A stretch of DNA of 64,000 nucleotides, taken from Nothopassalora personata (Eukaryota; Ascomycota; Dothideomycetes; Mycosphaerellales; Mycosphaerellaceae). Under the pieces are notes generated by a model. It was not told where the DNA came from, did not search any database, and saw nothing but the letters and a program-made list of their open reading frames with translations. Position 1 is the first letter of the stretch. Each line of letters opens with the position of its first letter. The translations under genes were made by a program, and so were the position numbers. Of this stretch, positions 1 to 10,740 are shown one piece after another. The stretch is from contig CM066290.1 of NCBI GenBank assembly GCA_033816765.1, positions 2,790,001 through 2,854,000 of the forward strand, written 5' to 3'.

Positions 1-1
1 C

Positions 2-265
2 GCCATTACAGAACGACCACCGATAGGAAGCCGAATAACAGGAACCGGATATCTTACACCGTCAGGGACATTCATATCGAATGAATTACGAACAGCAGTA
101 CAGCATGTACGGGCTCTCTACTCAGAAACGCAGAAGATCCAGGAACGCAATAGATTACAAGTGTGGACACAGGGCAACGGGCTACAGGTTCTAGCCGAAG
201 CCTCTAGGCACGAAGCACAGCGAACCGCATACCATTCGGGAAAAGGATCAGCTCCCCAGGAATGA
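2..265 (+). CDS. Gag polyprotein C-terminus (partial), element A
   Basis: Frame 2 is open from the window edge to a TGA at 263-265 (87 codons visible). The visible part is hydrophilic, rich in Arg, Gln and Glu, with no zinc knuckle, so this is the extreme C-terminus after the nucleocapsid or a linker. It is called Gag by position, directly upstream of pol in a -1 frame relation. Its stop overlaps the pol start as ATGA (262-265), a layout known for termination-reinitiation translation. No start is visible. Confidence 0.6.
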   Translation, partial: AITERPPIGSRITGTGYLTPSGTFISNELRTAVQHVRALYSETQKIQERNRLQVWTQGNGLQVLAEASRHEAQRTAYHSGKGSAPQE

Positions 266-3200
266 GCGACCGGAGGGAGTTATGCAACACTCAGGCTCAC
301 GCATCGACATCAAACACAGTTTTCCAGACACAAGCAATCGTCAACGGACACAAAACCAGTGTCATGATCGACTCAGGAGCAGCGGGGAATTTTATCTCCG
401 AGTCTTTCACAAGAAGAAACGGGTTAGCTACCCTGAAGAAGAAATGGGGTTACGAGTTGATCGCGGTAAACGGATCACCGTTACCTAGCGTGGAATGGGA
501 GACGATACCATTGCCACTGGCTATCCAACAGCACCACGAGAATATTACCTTGGATGTCACTGATATGGCCAGTCATGACATAGTATTAGGTATGCCTTGG
601 TTGAGAAAGCACAATCCAGTAATCGACTGGAGAAGAGGAGTACTCACATTTAGGGAATGCGATTGCGTTGTCGACATTCAGCCTGCGCAGTGGCAGCGTT
701 CACTGGCAGATGAGGCAAGGAAACAGCTAAACGAGATACAGCTTGCGCCGACTAGAAGGACAAAAGAACCACCTTCGACCGGGACAGACACTGGCGTGGG
801 GCCGCCGGGTCACGAAGTCACTGGAAGTGATGGAAGTAACGCACCATCGAAGAATACTAACATCTCAGAGTTGAGTATTCCCAAGGAGTATCGCAAGTGG
901 TCGCGACTCTTTGAAGAGGAGAGAGGCAAAACCGCCTTACCTAAGCACCGCCCATGGGATCATAAGATCAATATTCAGCCAGGGAAAGAGCCTCCATGGG
1001 GACCCCTATATCAAATGTCTGAGAAAGAGCTACAGACCCTACGAGAATGGCTGAAGGAGAAGCTAGCCAAAGGATGGATAAGAAGATCCACCTCGAGTGC
1101 AGGAACTCCATGTATGTTCGTTCCAAAAGCAAACGGGAAGTTACGACTCGTACAAGACTACAGGAAGTTAAACGAGATCACGATTAAGAACCGATACCCG
1201 CTACCCAACATCGAAGAAGCACAAGACAGATTAACCGGATCAGACTGGTACACGAAGATTGACCTACGAGATGCCTTCTACGCTATACGGATGGCAGAAG
1301 GAGAAGAATGGAAAACCGCTTTCAGAACAAGATACGGACTTTACGAATTCTTGGTTATGCCAATGGGATTGACCAACGCACCCGCATCCTGCCAGGACCT
1401 TGTTAACGAAACACTTAGAGACCTACTCGACGTATGCGTTATCGCCTACATGGACGACATACTGGTCTACACAAAAGGATCCCTACAGGAACACATAAAA
1501 CAAGTCCAGGACGTCTTCGAACGACTTACACAATCAGGATTCAAGACGGCACCCGAGAAATGCGAATTCCATAAGAAAGAAGTCAAATTCTTGGGCTTCA
1601 TTATTAGCACTACAGGGATAACGATCGACCCTGCGAAGACACAGTCAATTAGAGAGTGGCCAGAACCGAAAACAGTCAAGGACGTACAATCATTCCTTGG
1701 ACTAGCGAACTACAACCGGAAATTTATTAAGGACTATTCAAAGATAGCAGCACCAATGACGATGCTTACAAGAAAGGACGTCACCTGGAAATGGGGAAAA
1801 GAACAGACTGAAGCATTCAAGAAACTTAAGGAACAATGCGCTTCAGCCCCCACGCTTCGACTATTCGATGGTAGCAAGGAAGTCCACATCGAGACCGACG
1901 CGTCTGATATGGCAATAGGCGCATGTCTAACACAGACACACGACGGGCAGAGACACCCAGTAGCCTATTACTCCCGGAAAATGACCACAGCGGAACAAAA
2001 CTACGACATCCATGATAAAGAGCTTCTAGCCATTGTTGCTGCTATGCAACATTGGAGAGTATATGTCGAGGGCCCACCGAAGTTAACGATTCTTTCTGAC
2101 CACAAGAATCTTACGTACTTCACGACGACGAAAGAACTTACCCGAAGGCAAGCCCGCTGGTCGGAGCTGCTAGGACAGTATAAGTTCGAAATCAAATATA
2201 CTCCAGGACGAGAGAATGGCCGCGCCGACGCGTTGAGCCGAAGAAGCGACTACATGGAAGGAAAAGAACCAGTGCAACATAAAATACTAAAGACAAACCC
2301 CGACGGAAGTCTTAGTGCCAACACAAGAGAATTTAACAACATCGTACGGATATTAGGCGACAGGGACGAACAATTCCCTATATCGCAAGGAAAATACCAA
2401 GTACCTAAGGATCGAGAAGAAGAATGCATACGACAACATCACGACGGACCAAATTACGGACACCCCGGAACTTCAAAAACAATGGACCTAATACAGCGCA
2501 GTTTCTCATTTCCACAGATGAGACTTAAGGTGTCACGCTATATTAAACAATGCGTACACTGCCAACGAAACAAGGCTGCGAGACACGCAAAATACGGTCA
2601 CCTACAGTTCAGGACACCACCAACGAAACCATGGGACGAAGTCACAATGGACTTTATCACGAAACTCCCACCGTCAAGAGATCAAGTTACGAAACAACCA
2701 TACGACATGATACTAGTCATGGTTGATAGACTTACGAAATACGCACACTTCATTCCTGCATCGGAAACGTACAATGCAGAGCAGCTCGGATACCTCGTAC
2801 TAGACAGACTTATCCGATACCATGGATTCCCTCAAGCATTTATAACGGACAGAGACAAGCTATTTACATCGAACTATTGGAAGACGCTTATGGGAACGAT
2901 CGGAATCAAACACAAGCTGTCGACAGCATATCATCCGGAGACAGACGGACAAACCGAAAGGATGAATCAAACGCTAGAACAATACCTACGACACTACATC
3001 AACTACGCACAAGACAACTGGGTTTCATTACTGCCAATGGCGCAGATTGCACTGAACAACCACAAATCGGAGACAACTTCAACGACGCCATTTTATGCGA
3101 ACTTTGGTAAAGATCCTAACCTATTTGGAACACCTGGATCCCACCCACAAGCCGAAAGAGCAATCGTGACGACGGACACTCTTAAGGAAGTGCACAAAGA

Positions 3201-3687
3201 AACACGCAAGGCGATCGAAGATGCACAACGAAAACTGTCTCAACAACGGCAGGACACGAGAAAAATGGCACCTCTGCTAAAAGAGGGGGATAAGGTCTAT
3301 CTCCTTACAAAAAACTTGAGAACAAGAAGACAGACCAAGAAACTGGATCACGTCAAGGTCGGACCATTTTTAATCGACAAAGTCGTAGGACTAGTCAACT
3401 ATCGACTACGACTACCACCAGACGCCAAAATCCACCCAGTCTTCCATATCTCCAAGTTGGAACCCGCAGACGCCGAAACACCCTGCCAGGAGAGCTTCCA
3501 TTTTAAACCGGAAGCAGAAAACGAATTTGAAGTCGAAAGAATCCTAGATAAGAAAGGTCAGCGATACCTTGTCAAATGGAAAGGATACGACGAATCAGAA
3601 AATACCTGGGAACCAAAACAAAACCTACGAAACTGTCAGCAAAAGATCCAGGAATACTACAAGACCAAAAAGCGGCCAGCGGACTAG
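262..3687 (+). CDS. Pol polyprotein, chromovirus type, intact
   Basis: 1141 aa. The retropepsin comes first, with DSG (residues about 37-39) in a MIDSGAAGNF context. The reverse transcriptase follows, with YMDD at residues 396-399, then RNase H around 540-650. The integrase has an HHCC zinc finger (about 725-767) and a catalytic triad with first Asp in TMDF, second Asp in ITDRD and Glu in QTER; the last two are 35 residues apart as in the D,D35E family. A C-terminal chromodomain (about 1089-1135) has the aromatic-cage pattern YLVKWKGY and W-E-P. Chromodomains of this class are known to tether integration to methylated histone H3. The ATG at 262 overlaps the gag stop. All motifs are present, so the copy may be active. 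Confidence 0.95.
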   Translation: MSDRRELCNTQAHASTSNTVFQTQAIVNGHKTSVMIDSGAAGNFISESFTRRNGLATLKKKWGYELIAVNGSPLPSVEWETIPLPLAIQQHHENITLDVTDMASHDIVLGMPWLRKHNPVIDWRRGVLTFRECDCVVDIQPAQWQRSLADEARKQLNEIQLAPTRRTKEPPSTGTDTGVGPPGHEVTGSDGSNAPSKNTNISELSIPKEYRKWSRLFEEERGKTALPKHRPWDHKINIQPGKEPPWGPLYQMSEKELQTLREWLKEKLAKGWIRRSTSSAGTPCMFVPKANGKLRLVQDYRKLNEITIKNRYPLPNIEEAQDRLTGSDWYTKIDLRDAFYAIRMAEGEEWKTAFRTRYGLYEFLVMPMGLTNAPASCQDLVNETLRDLLDVCVIAYMDDILVYTKGSLQEHIKQVQDVFERLTQSGFKTAPEKCEFHKKEVKFLGFIISTTGITIDPAKTQSIREWPEPKTVKDVQSFLGLANYNRKFIKDYSKIAAPMTMLTRKDVTWKWGKEQTEAFKKLKEQCASAPTLRLFDGSKEVHIETDASDMAIGACLTQTHDGQRHPVAYYSRKMTTAEQNYDIHDKELLAIVAAMQHWRVYVEGPPKLTILSDHKNLTYFTTTKELTRRQARWSELLGQYKFEIKYTPGRENGRADALSRRSDYMEGKEPVQHKILKTNPDGSLSANTREFNNIVRILGDRDEQFPISQGKYQVPKDREEECIRQHHDGPNYGHPGTSKTMDLIQRSFSFPQMRLKVSRYIKQCVHCQRNKAARHAKYGHLQFRTPPTKPWDEVTMDFITKLPPSRDQVTKQPYDMILVMVDRLTKYAHFIPASETYNAEQLGYLVLDRLIRYHGFPQAFITDRDKLFTSNYWKTLMGTIGIKHKLSTAYHPETDGQTERMNQTLEQYLRHYINYAQDNWVSLLPMAQIALNNHKSETTSTTPFYANFGKDPNLFGTPGSHPQAERAIVTTDTLKEVHKETRKAIEDAQRKLSQQRQDTRKMAPLLKEGDKVYLLTKNLRTRRQTKKLDHVKVGPFLIDKVVGLVNYRLRLPPDAKIHPVFHISKLEPADAETPCQESFHFKPEAENEFEVERILDKKGQRYLVKWKGYDESENTWEPKQNLRNCQQKIQEYYKTKKRPAD

Positions 3688-3709
3688 TCACCGATTGGTG
3701 ACCAGTCCG
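3680..3709 (+). other. 13-bp hairpin spanning the pol stop codon
   Basis: The two arms 3680-3692 and 3697-3709 pair over 12 of 13 positions around a GATT loop, and the TAG stop of pol (3685-3687) lies in the 5' arm. It may act in termination, RNA 3' processing or packaging; that role is inference. Confidence 0.5.
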
Positions 3710-3716
3710 CCGGGAG

Positions 3717-3790
3717 CAGCTAGAGTAGGAATCGAACCCACGACCTCAAGAGTGTAGACAACTTGCGCTCTACCACTGAGCTACCTAGCC
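3717..3790 (-). pseudogene. tRNA-like segment between pol and the antisense ORF
   Basis: Read on the minus strand, a 7-bp acceptor stem (GGCTAGG against TCTAGCT, two wobbles), a D arm (GCTC-AGTGGTA-GAGC) and a T arm (GTGGG-TTCGATT-CCTAC) fold as in a tRNA. The anticodon arm is irregular: four pairs plus a mismatch around a 9-nt loop. A- and B-box promoter motifs are intact. It looks like a captured, degenerate tRNA rather than a decoding gene. No counterpart was seen in the RIP-mutated copy of the element. Confidence 0.5.
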
Positions 3791-3829
3791 GATCAATGGA
3801 AACAGGGACACAACTTACAAATAAGTACC

Positions 3830-4369
3830 CTAAAGGGACTCTACCCCTAGGGACTCGCCCCAAGGCTCCGCCCCAGAAAGCGCCGCCCAGTCATTTACGG
3901 GCATCTCTAGGATATCCGAGAAAGGAACTAGCGAAGGAGGCACCTCTACCCCCGACGCCTGTTCAAGGGACGCTAGCTCCTCGCGCGCCTCTTCTTCCTC
4001 GAGCTCCTCCAACTCCTTAGCGACGGCATCATCGGTACGACGCTCAGCTAACCGTAGCTGTTTCCGAAGACGGATCTTGCGCATCTTCAGCCGCACCTCC
4101 TCCTCTTCGATCCTCTCAAGCTCCAGCTTGAGTTTATCGCGCGAATCGCGAAGGCGTTCCCACTCCGGACGAGAAAGACGCACATCGCAATCCTTACAGC
4201 CTTTTCGAATGCAGGCCGAACACTTCCCAGACCGAGAGCCCACGATACACCTCACTACTGCGCCCGAGGATCGAGACTTCTGACAATTCGTACATGGGGC
4301 CATTTCGATACCGGAAACTTCAGTATCCGAAGCAAGTCGTTGACGGCGTTTGTGGGAGGAAGAAGACAT
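3830..4369 (-). CDS. Antisense accessory ORF: Cys cluster plus coiled coil
   Basis: 179 aa, ATG at 4367-4369, antisense to the retroelement and reading inward from its 3' LTR. Residues about 27-60 hold a Cys cluster (CxxC, Cys, CxxC, Cys, then C-x2-C), followed by W, a long Glu/Lys/Arg coiled coil (about 70-135) ending in LRKQLRLAERR, and an acidic tail. The same layout occurs in the ORF at 20308-20880 and in a decayed ORF at 16040-16439, each beside a 3' LTR. The cluster recalls fungal Zn2Cys6 domains but the spacing differs, so metal binding is inference. Position suggests transcription from an antisense LTR promoter. Function unknown. Confidence 0.75.
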   Translation of the reverse strand: MSSSSHKRRQRLASDTEVSGIEMAPCTNCQKSRSSGAVVRCIVGSRSGKCSACIRKGCKDCDVRLSRPEWERLRDSRDKLKLELERIEEEEVRLKMRKIRLRKQLRLAERRTDDAVAKELEELEEEEAREELASLEQASGVEVPPSLVPFSDILEMPVNDWAALSGAEPWGESLGVESL

Positions 4370-4444
4370 CGTTGCGAGACACGAAAAGGAAGTACAACAT
4401 GACTTAAGAAGCTTCGGGACGAAGCTAGGCTAAGAAGGGGATGG

Positions 4445-4826
4445 TGTTACGGAATGATTCCCATGGACCCTGGAATCATAATGACAAGACGAACACGTGA
4501 CTCAAAGACGAACACGTGACTCATCCTGCCTGAGCGCTCAGACTTGGAGCGATCAGACTGCTCATGCTCAGACTGATCAGACTGCTCATGCTCAGACTGA
4601 TCAGACTGATCACCGAGATCTACGAATCTCCTTTGTATTTAGGAACGCTAGAAACCCTTATGGTTCTGATGCGTTCAACTCATGTTACTATCTCACTGAT
4701 TGGAATACAACTCTTATTCCAATTATTCATCTTCGCTCAGCTTGCTTCAGCCTCTCCAAAGAATAATCCCGCCACGTGACTTGACTTATCTCTCTTTGAG
4801 ACTAGCCCTGGAACGAGACAATAACA
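4445..4826 (+). repeat. 3' LTR of element A
   Basis: 382 bp, starting TGTTACGGAATG and ending GAGACAATAACA (TG...CA). It carries CACGTGAC motifs and an array of TGATCAG-type units at about 4550-4615. The first ten bases match the LTR start of the gag-only element at 19881-22328 (read on its coding strand), so the two families are related. Confidence 0.8.
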
Positions 4827-4949
4827 CGCGTTAGGTTTCGCGATCGTAGGTATTATATCCTAATTGTTTAGTGCTAAGTAGCATCCTATCGCGTTCTATT
4901 TACGTAAGATAATACTAGCCGAGTGTAACTACGAGACGTACGATTAGGA

Positions 4950-5694
4950 GCTACTTATAGTAGTTAAGGCTTTTAAGCATTAGAGGCTATACTTAGAGGG
5001 CGCTACGCATGCGGTACGAGTGCTAGTCGACTACGCTAACCTATAGGGCTTTATAATAGTAAAGTAGCTAAATGGGCGGTAAGCTCGATAGGCTACGTTC
5101 CTATAGTCTTTTAATTTTGTAGTGGAGCATCGGCCGGGTAAGACTAACCTAGCCGACGCGCCTTCGAGACGTAGTAACTACGTAGCTATAACGTAATAAA
5201 CTTCGAACTTACTACCTACCTTATAAAGTAAGCTATCTTTCTAGAAGAAGTCTCTAGAAGGGATAAGCGAGCCGACGGTAAAGCGCGTACTTACTACCTA
5301 CGAGGCGATATAGGGCGACATAGGCGCGGTAATAGCAGTGCGGAGAGGTAACCTTCCCTATTAAGACAAGCCGTCGTTACTAGTAGTAGTGTACGCTACA
5401 GTAATATAGGGTTAAGCTTATAGCTCGACGGGTGAGTTAATCCTACTCTTAATAAAGATCGCGTAGTAGTAAGACGACTAGTATATCGTATACTTAGCGT
5501 AGGCGCTAAGCGCGAGGGACGCTAAGGGATAGCATATAAAGGATAACCTTATGTACTACAGAGACGCGATCGTAGTACCTAGGGATTACGCAATTAGGTC
5601 GCATCTAGTTCGTATGCACTACGACGACGTCCTCGCTGGTTACTTTAGAAGGACTAAGACTAAAGAGCTGTTACGACGTAATTATTAGTAGGAC
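4950..5694 (+). pseudogene. RNase H and integrase zinc-finger remnant, gypsy B
   Basis: With stops read through, the frame gives the RNase H/connection region (YLEGA, VDYANL, a HRPGKTN motif and an ADAPSRR end) and then the first half of an integrase HHCC finger (H...H) just before the inserted LTR. Stops sit at expected Trp and Gln positions, as expected from RIP. Confidence 0.75.
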
Positions 5695-6669
5695 TGTCAC
5701 GAGACAGCCCTTTCACTCACTGCCCCGCGACACGTCATCGGCCGCAGCCCCGCACGCTAGCGGCCGCTAGCGCCCACTAGCCCGCTTCGCGTTCCCTTAT
5801 CTTCTCGTCGTCCTATAGAGAGCGCCTTCACGCGGCGGACGACGTAAGTATCTTCGTTACGACGAAGAGAAACTAAGACTCTCTCTCTCGAAAAATACAA
5901 GCCTACTCGACTCGAAACAAGAAAAGACAGGTCGGACGAACCGAACGAACGAGATACGCTCAAAATCTACAAACAAGAACTCCGGAACTGCGAGAAGGGA
6001 AAGCGACGTACATAGCGTACACGTCGCTCGAACAACGAAGGCGCTGTCTACCTGTCGTCCCGGCAAACCACGTAAACTGCCGGCTGGAACCAAGAGAGGC
6101 GTTTAGGGGCGCAAACCACGTATACTGCACGGCTGGAACCAAGAGAGGCCGAGGGGGGGACGACAGCGAGGCCACTGCGACCGAGGAGCTACACTCGAGA
6201 CCGGAGAACGCGACTGGATTGAAACAGAGGCAACGGGTGTTTCTTGGGATTTTGCTCGGTGCGTACGGGTACGGCCGGCTTGGCTTTTTAAAACAAGAAC
6301 GAGACACGGGCGCAAAACTTGTCTCGCCCGGGGCAAGGCGACAAACCGCAATTCTCGACAAGACACGACTACCGGGTACGCGCGTACTACGCCGCAATAT
6401 ATTCGATTTACGGTTCGAATAGCGAGCGTTGCTCGCATCTTTTAAGGAGTTTTTACGTCCGGGGTACGACGGGGCTTTTCTCCTTCTCTCAAATTTTGGT
6501 CTCGTTCTCGAGACCCGTGTTGCATAGTCTTTGACTCAAATAGCACGTTAATGGAATAATCAATCAATCAATCCCTTATCTTCTCGTGCGTACCTTCGAC
6601 CTCTTAGATAGCTCGCGTAACTACATATGTCTCTACCTGTACCCATAGTAGTCCCTCTCGCCCGTGACA
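5695..6669. mobile_element. Solo LTR, 975 bp, target duplication AGGAC
   Basis: The insert starts TGTCACGAGACAGCCC and ends CCCGTGACA; the terminal TGTCACG/CGTGACA is a perfect 7-bp inversion. It is flanked by AGGAC at 5690-5694 and 6670-6674. Removing it rejoins the integrase HHCC finger of gypsy B: the histidines lie before, the CxxC after. No coding sequence is convincing inside. The middle part is only lightly RIP-mutated, the right end more so. The dead LTR that ends at 62829 has the same last nine bases. Confidence 0.85.
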
Positions 6670-7862
6670 AGGACTTACTTAGTACGGACGTGAAGCAATA
6701 CGTCCAAGCCTATAGAACCTACTAGGGTTCGAAGGCTAAACGCTATCGATCCTATAGTAGGCTATAACCGCTTCCTAGACCGGAGCGGCCGTAGTAGGAA
6801 ATTACTATAGATTTTATTACGGACCTACCTCTAAGCACGCGAGCCGGTTGCGTGTATAATACGATCCTAGTAATAGTCGATCGCTACTTAAAAATGAGCT
6901 TATACATCCCGACGACGAAGACTTATATAGCCGTGGAGCTTACGAGGCTCCTACGAGACGAAGTCGTACGACACTATAGTGTCCCGTTAGGCATAGTAAG
7001 CGACCGAGGTCCGGTCTTCACTAGTTAGTTTTAGAGTAACTTCTACTTCGAGGCGCGTGTGAACCGTAAGCTATCTACGGCCTTTTACCCTTAGACTAAC
7101 GGCTAAACTGAGAGGGCAAACTAAACCCTCGAACAATATCTTCGTTATTACTGTAGTAACAATTAAACTAAGTGGGCTAAGTGGCTTACAGTTACTAAAT
7201 AGCTAATAACAGTATCTACCTAACACTACGGATAAGTCCGTTCGAGATAGCGCACGGTTAGCGACCTAAGATTGCCCCTATACTAACTAGATCTCGAGAC
7301 GAGACCTAGGGGGGGGGAAGTACTAGTAGCGGTAATAGCTACGAGTCGCATACGAAAACTACGCGCTACACTCGAGGAGCGATAGAAGGCTATAGTAGAA
7401 AGCTAGGCTCGCTACTATAATAAGACCTACTAAGCTAAGACCTACCGCGTAGGTAACTTAGTCCTGTTATTAACGAAGAACCTTAAGTTAGTAGTGCTAA
7501 AGAAGAAGATAGGTCCGAAGTTTATCGGCCTATACCGCATTACGGACGCTATCGGTTCGTAGGCGTACCGCCTAGCGCTACTAGCCGACTTAAGGCTCTA
7601 TAACGTCTTCTATGTATGTCTCTCTCCTCGAGCCGTATATCGGTAGCGATAAGGATAGACCCGTACCCCCTCTAGCTAATAAGGACGGAGAGTATAAGGT
7701 AGAGGCAGTACTAGATAGGCGTAAGCGTAAGGGTAAGCTGTAGTATCTAGTCTAGTGGAAGGACTAGCTAGAGGAGTATAATAGCTAGGAACCGGCGGAG
7801 GGCCTCGCGAATGCGGATCGCATAGTAGCCGACTATAAGGCGTTAAGGAGAAGCAAATAAGA
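6670..7862 (+). pseudogene. Integrase and chromodomain remnant, gypsy B
   Basis: Contains the CxxC half of the integrase finger (decayed to YxxY), a DFITDLP motif with the first catalytic Asp, an IVSDRG motif with the second, and a TERAN motif with the Glu. A chromodomain follows at about 7690-7858 (YKVEAVLD, WEPAEGL) in which Trp codons read TAG. This is a direct view of G-to-A RIP damage. Confidence 0.85.
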
Positions 7863-9044
7863 CTAGCATAGGAGTACTAGAGCATAAACAAAACTTTTCT
7901 TAACTATAAACAAAACAAAAGCTAAAGAGTAGCGCGCCTACTAGGGGCTACGTAGAGTGGTAGTAGGCGAGGAGCCCGCGAGTAGCGTGTAAGGCGAGCG
8001 CCTTAGTTGTCGTCGCGTAGTAACTTAGGTAGGAATGCCTAGTTAGCGGCGGTAGTGTTAATGTTCTACGCCTATAGGAACTAGGACTACGGTTAGTAGG
8101 GTACACGTATGCGAGGAATATACGACTTACGGCGCGGCCGAGTTCGAACAGCCTATTAAGGGCGCGGTTCTACTCCTACTAGAGCGCGAGGGCTACGGCG
8201 GCGGGGGCACGTATGCGGGTCTCCCCGGTACGCTTATGCTTATAGGTATTGAACTACCTAATGGCCTATAGAAAGGGTTAGCCGAAGTATAGGAGACGTA
8301 CTAGAGCCCCCCCCCCGCGAGTAGTAGTTGACTCGTAGGAGTAAAGTAGCGACTTACCTCCGTAATGTCGTTACCTAGCTAGGCATATAGGCGGATCTAC
8401 TCTACTAGCTCCTACTACTAGAGGTCTATAGGCGCCTAGCCTATTATAGCCGTAAGGAAGTCGCGCTAGGAGCGCGCGGCGCGTAGGCGGCTCACTAGCG
8501 AGGCGATAGCGTAGCTAGTGTTAGGCTCGCACTTGTGTCTATTGCGCCTATAGCGGCCGCACTTCTTTAGGAGCTCGCCGGTAGTAATACTATTATAGTT
8601 ATCGGCTTCGTCTAGTAAGTAGTTAGTATACGAATCGTAGGCGGCGCGCGTAGAGACTTACCCTTAACGAAGTATAGGAGGCACCGTATATATATATTAA
8701 TCCTCTACGAGAGCTTAGTAGCGGGCGAGGGCGTTAGTAGCTACGAGGGGGATGCTAGTCGCTTACGACTACCGGGCGTTCTAGGTACGTCGCGCACTAG
8801 AGCCGCCTAGCGGCGCTCGTCTTCTAAGGCGCTAGTAGTACTATTGCTACTAATGCTACGGAAGGAGGCGGAGCGGCTAGAGGACGGAGGCGAGGAGGGC
8901 CCGTTAGATATAATAATAATAATGCTAGCGAGGCGCTTACGGTAAGGGTACGGTGCGGGTGCGTAGTAGTAGTATGACGGAGGTGGTACGCTAGGGAACG
9001 TGCTAGGAGAATAGGGCTAAGTTAGGCTAGAGTTTTATACCCCT
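7863..9044 (-). repeat. RIP-mutated repeat D with an unknown minus-strand ORF
   Basis: No recognised gene. Read on the minus strand, about 8100-9040 resembles 23230-24380 on the plus strand. Both contain the same decayed reading frame with a TTGELLKK stretch, Cys/Arg-rich residues and a RLRAAR motif. The function is unknown. Confidence 0.5.
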
Positions 9045-9198
9045 AACTATTACTTCTCTAAGGTTCTCGTGCCTACCCCTACGGTACGGCTTCCTAGAAT
9101 TAAGCCGATCTCTCACCTAATATAGGCCTCTTAGCGGGATAAGGTACCTACCGTAAAAGTCAATTTACTAACCTCGCCGTCGCTAAACTCACCTAATG

Positions 9199-9298
9199 GC
9201 ACCGCGCAATAAGCGCAAGGCTACTACTACTACTATAGGGCTATCTAATCGACCTACGCGTACGCCTAAGCCTAGCCGCCGGACTCGTGATATCGAAG

Positions 9299-9331
<33 letters not shown>

Positions 9332-10740
9332 AGCTATAATAAGAATAAGCTCTACCGCCGCGATCTACTTAATCGCCTATTCCGGACGATAAAGATAAAG
9401 TTAATACATAGGATAAAGAGGAGGCCGAGAACGCTGTTCGTAAGAGGCCGCAATATAAGTACCGCTTGCTATTTAAGATTAACGACCGTAATAAGCTAAA
9501 TGCGCCGCCATTATAGACTAACGCGTATATTACTATCGACCGTAGACACCCTCTTAAGTAGACCTTAAAGGAGTACGTAATCCGGTAGTACCGCAGTTAG
9601 CACTTAAATAAGCGAGATAAGGCGAACTAGATATTCGATAAATACTCAATTCGGTTAATCGCTATGTACGATAACCTAGTAGTTAGTAGAGCTTATACCG
9701 TTAAGTTAAACTCGGAGGACTGGCAGCGCTAGGTTAATATAGCCTACGACTTAATAGATTAGTAGGCCTCTAAGAACAGGCGTAGCATTATGCTCACTTT
9801 CTAGGTGTTGTTATATCTAGTACTAATAGAGCCGCTATAGTCGTAGTAACTACATGCTATACCTACTCGGCGTAGTAGTGCATCTTAGCGTACTACACCT
9901 TAGAGTGTAACACGCACGATGTTAATAGCCCGTAACTATCGCCGGCGTAAGGACACGATCTTTAAGGAACCTAAGGCTAAGGCTAAGGCTCTACCGGTAG
10001 ATAAAGATAAGAACGGAGATCTTTGTAATCCAATTAAGGCGCGCTAGCCTTATAAGAACACGCGGTGTCGTTAGTACGGCTAGTAGTGTTATTATGTCGG
10101 CCTAGACACCTATAATAACTACCTGCTTATCTATAGAGAAGTAGCGACTAAATAGGCGCGACTAATTAGGCTCGGCCGTACTACTGTCGAAGACCTAACG
10201 ACGGAGCTAGTGTTTCGAATGTAGAAGTACAAGGTCCGGCATAGCTTAGATAATGCTAATCCATTCACTAGCTCGAGATCGAAGGGTAGTGCGGCGAATG
10301 CGTAGGTACCTATTATCGTTAATAACCACCTTAGCGGAGGTGTAGGTGTTATAGGTAGTATCTAATATTCTTACTAGTACCCTCTATCTTCACCGCCTAG
10401 ACCCATTATAAACGAGCTCTTAGATCTAGCGATTAAGACCGAGGGTTTCTTTCGCATGTGCGAGCTCGATCCTTTCTAGATAAATAGAGAGGGTAACCTT
10501 ACCGCTATTCGTGAGAAATTCATCTACGAAGATTAGGCCCTATCGAGGGTATTAAAGGTCGATATAGCGACGTGGATTCGGTATAGATTTAAGGAAGGGC
10601 AATTCGAGCGCTTCAAGGCTTGTGCGAGGGAATGGCGGTCTCGTAAGGCGTAGAAAAATAGTAAAAATATGCCGACAACGAGAGGCGATAGCGCGTACGA
10701 CGACGCCTTAATATCGCGTATATAAGGTATTATTGTTGTC
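9199..10740 (+). pseudogene. Decayed ORF of unknown function inside the mariner-like element
   Basis: An open frame of about 510 codons starts MAPRNKRKA and holds a poly-Thr run encoded by an (ACT)n microsatellite (about 9297-9330). It shows TAG/TAA only at plausible Trp/Gln positions. It has basic and mixed regions, with motifs such as YKYRLLFKIN and FKEGQFERFKAC. I do not recognise it. It could be a second ORF of the transposon or a captured gene. Confidence 0.5.
9290..9332 (+). repeat. (CTA)n microsatellite
   Basis: About eleven tandem CTA/ACT triplets, reading as poly-Thr in the decayed ORF. Confidence 0.8.

Larger units (their letters stand above)
1..4826 (+). mobile_element. Ty3/gypsy chromovirus A, 5' truncated by the window edge
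   Basis: LTR retrotransposon on the plus strand. The visible order is gag C-terminus, pol with protease, reverse transcriptase, RNase H, integrase and chromodomain, then a hairpin, a tRNA-like segment, an antisense ORF and the 3' LTR. The reading frames are intact and rich in TGG and CAG codons, so this copy has escaped RIP although the DNA directly to its right (from 4832) is heavily mutated. It is therefore a younger insertion into an old transposon graveyard. The 5' LTR lies outside the window, so the target duplication cannot be confirmed; the base run after the 3' LTR is CGCGT. Confidence 0.9.
4832..7862 (+). mobile_element. RIP-inactivated gypsy chromovirus B, interrupted
   Basis: Two homologous parts (4832-5694 and 6670-7862) read as one pol if the 975-bp insert between them is removed. 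The DNA is full of TAG/TAA where Trp and Gln codons are expected. The 5' part is cut off by element A. Confidence 0.85.

Noticed and set aside
5757..6534. Several overlapping ORFs of 65-145 codons
   Set aside because: All lie inside the 975-bp solo LTR, on both strands, without coding features.
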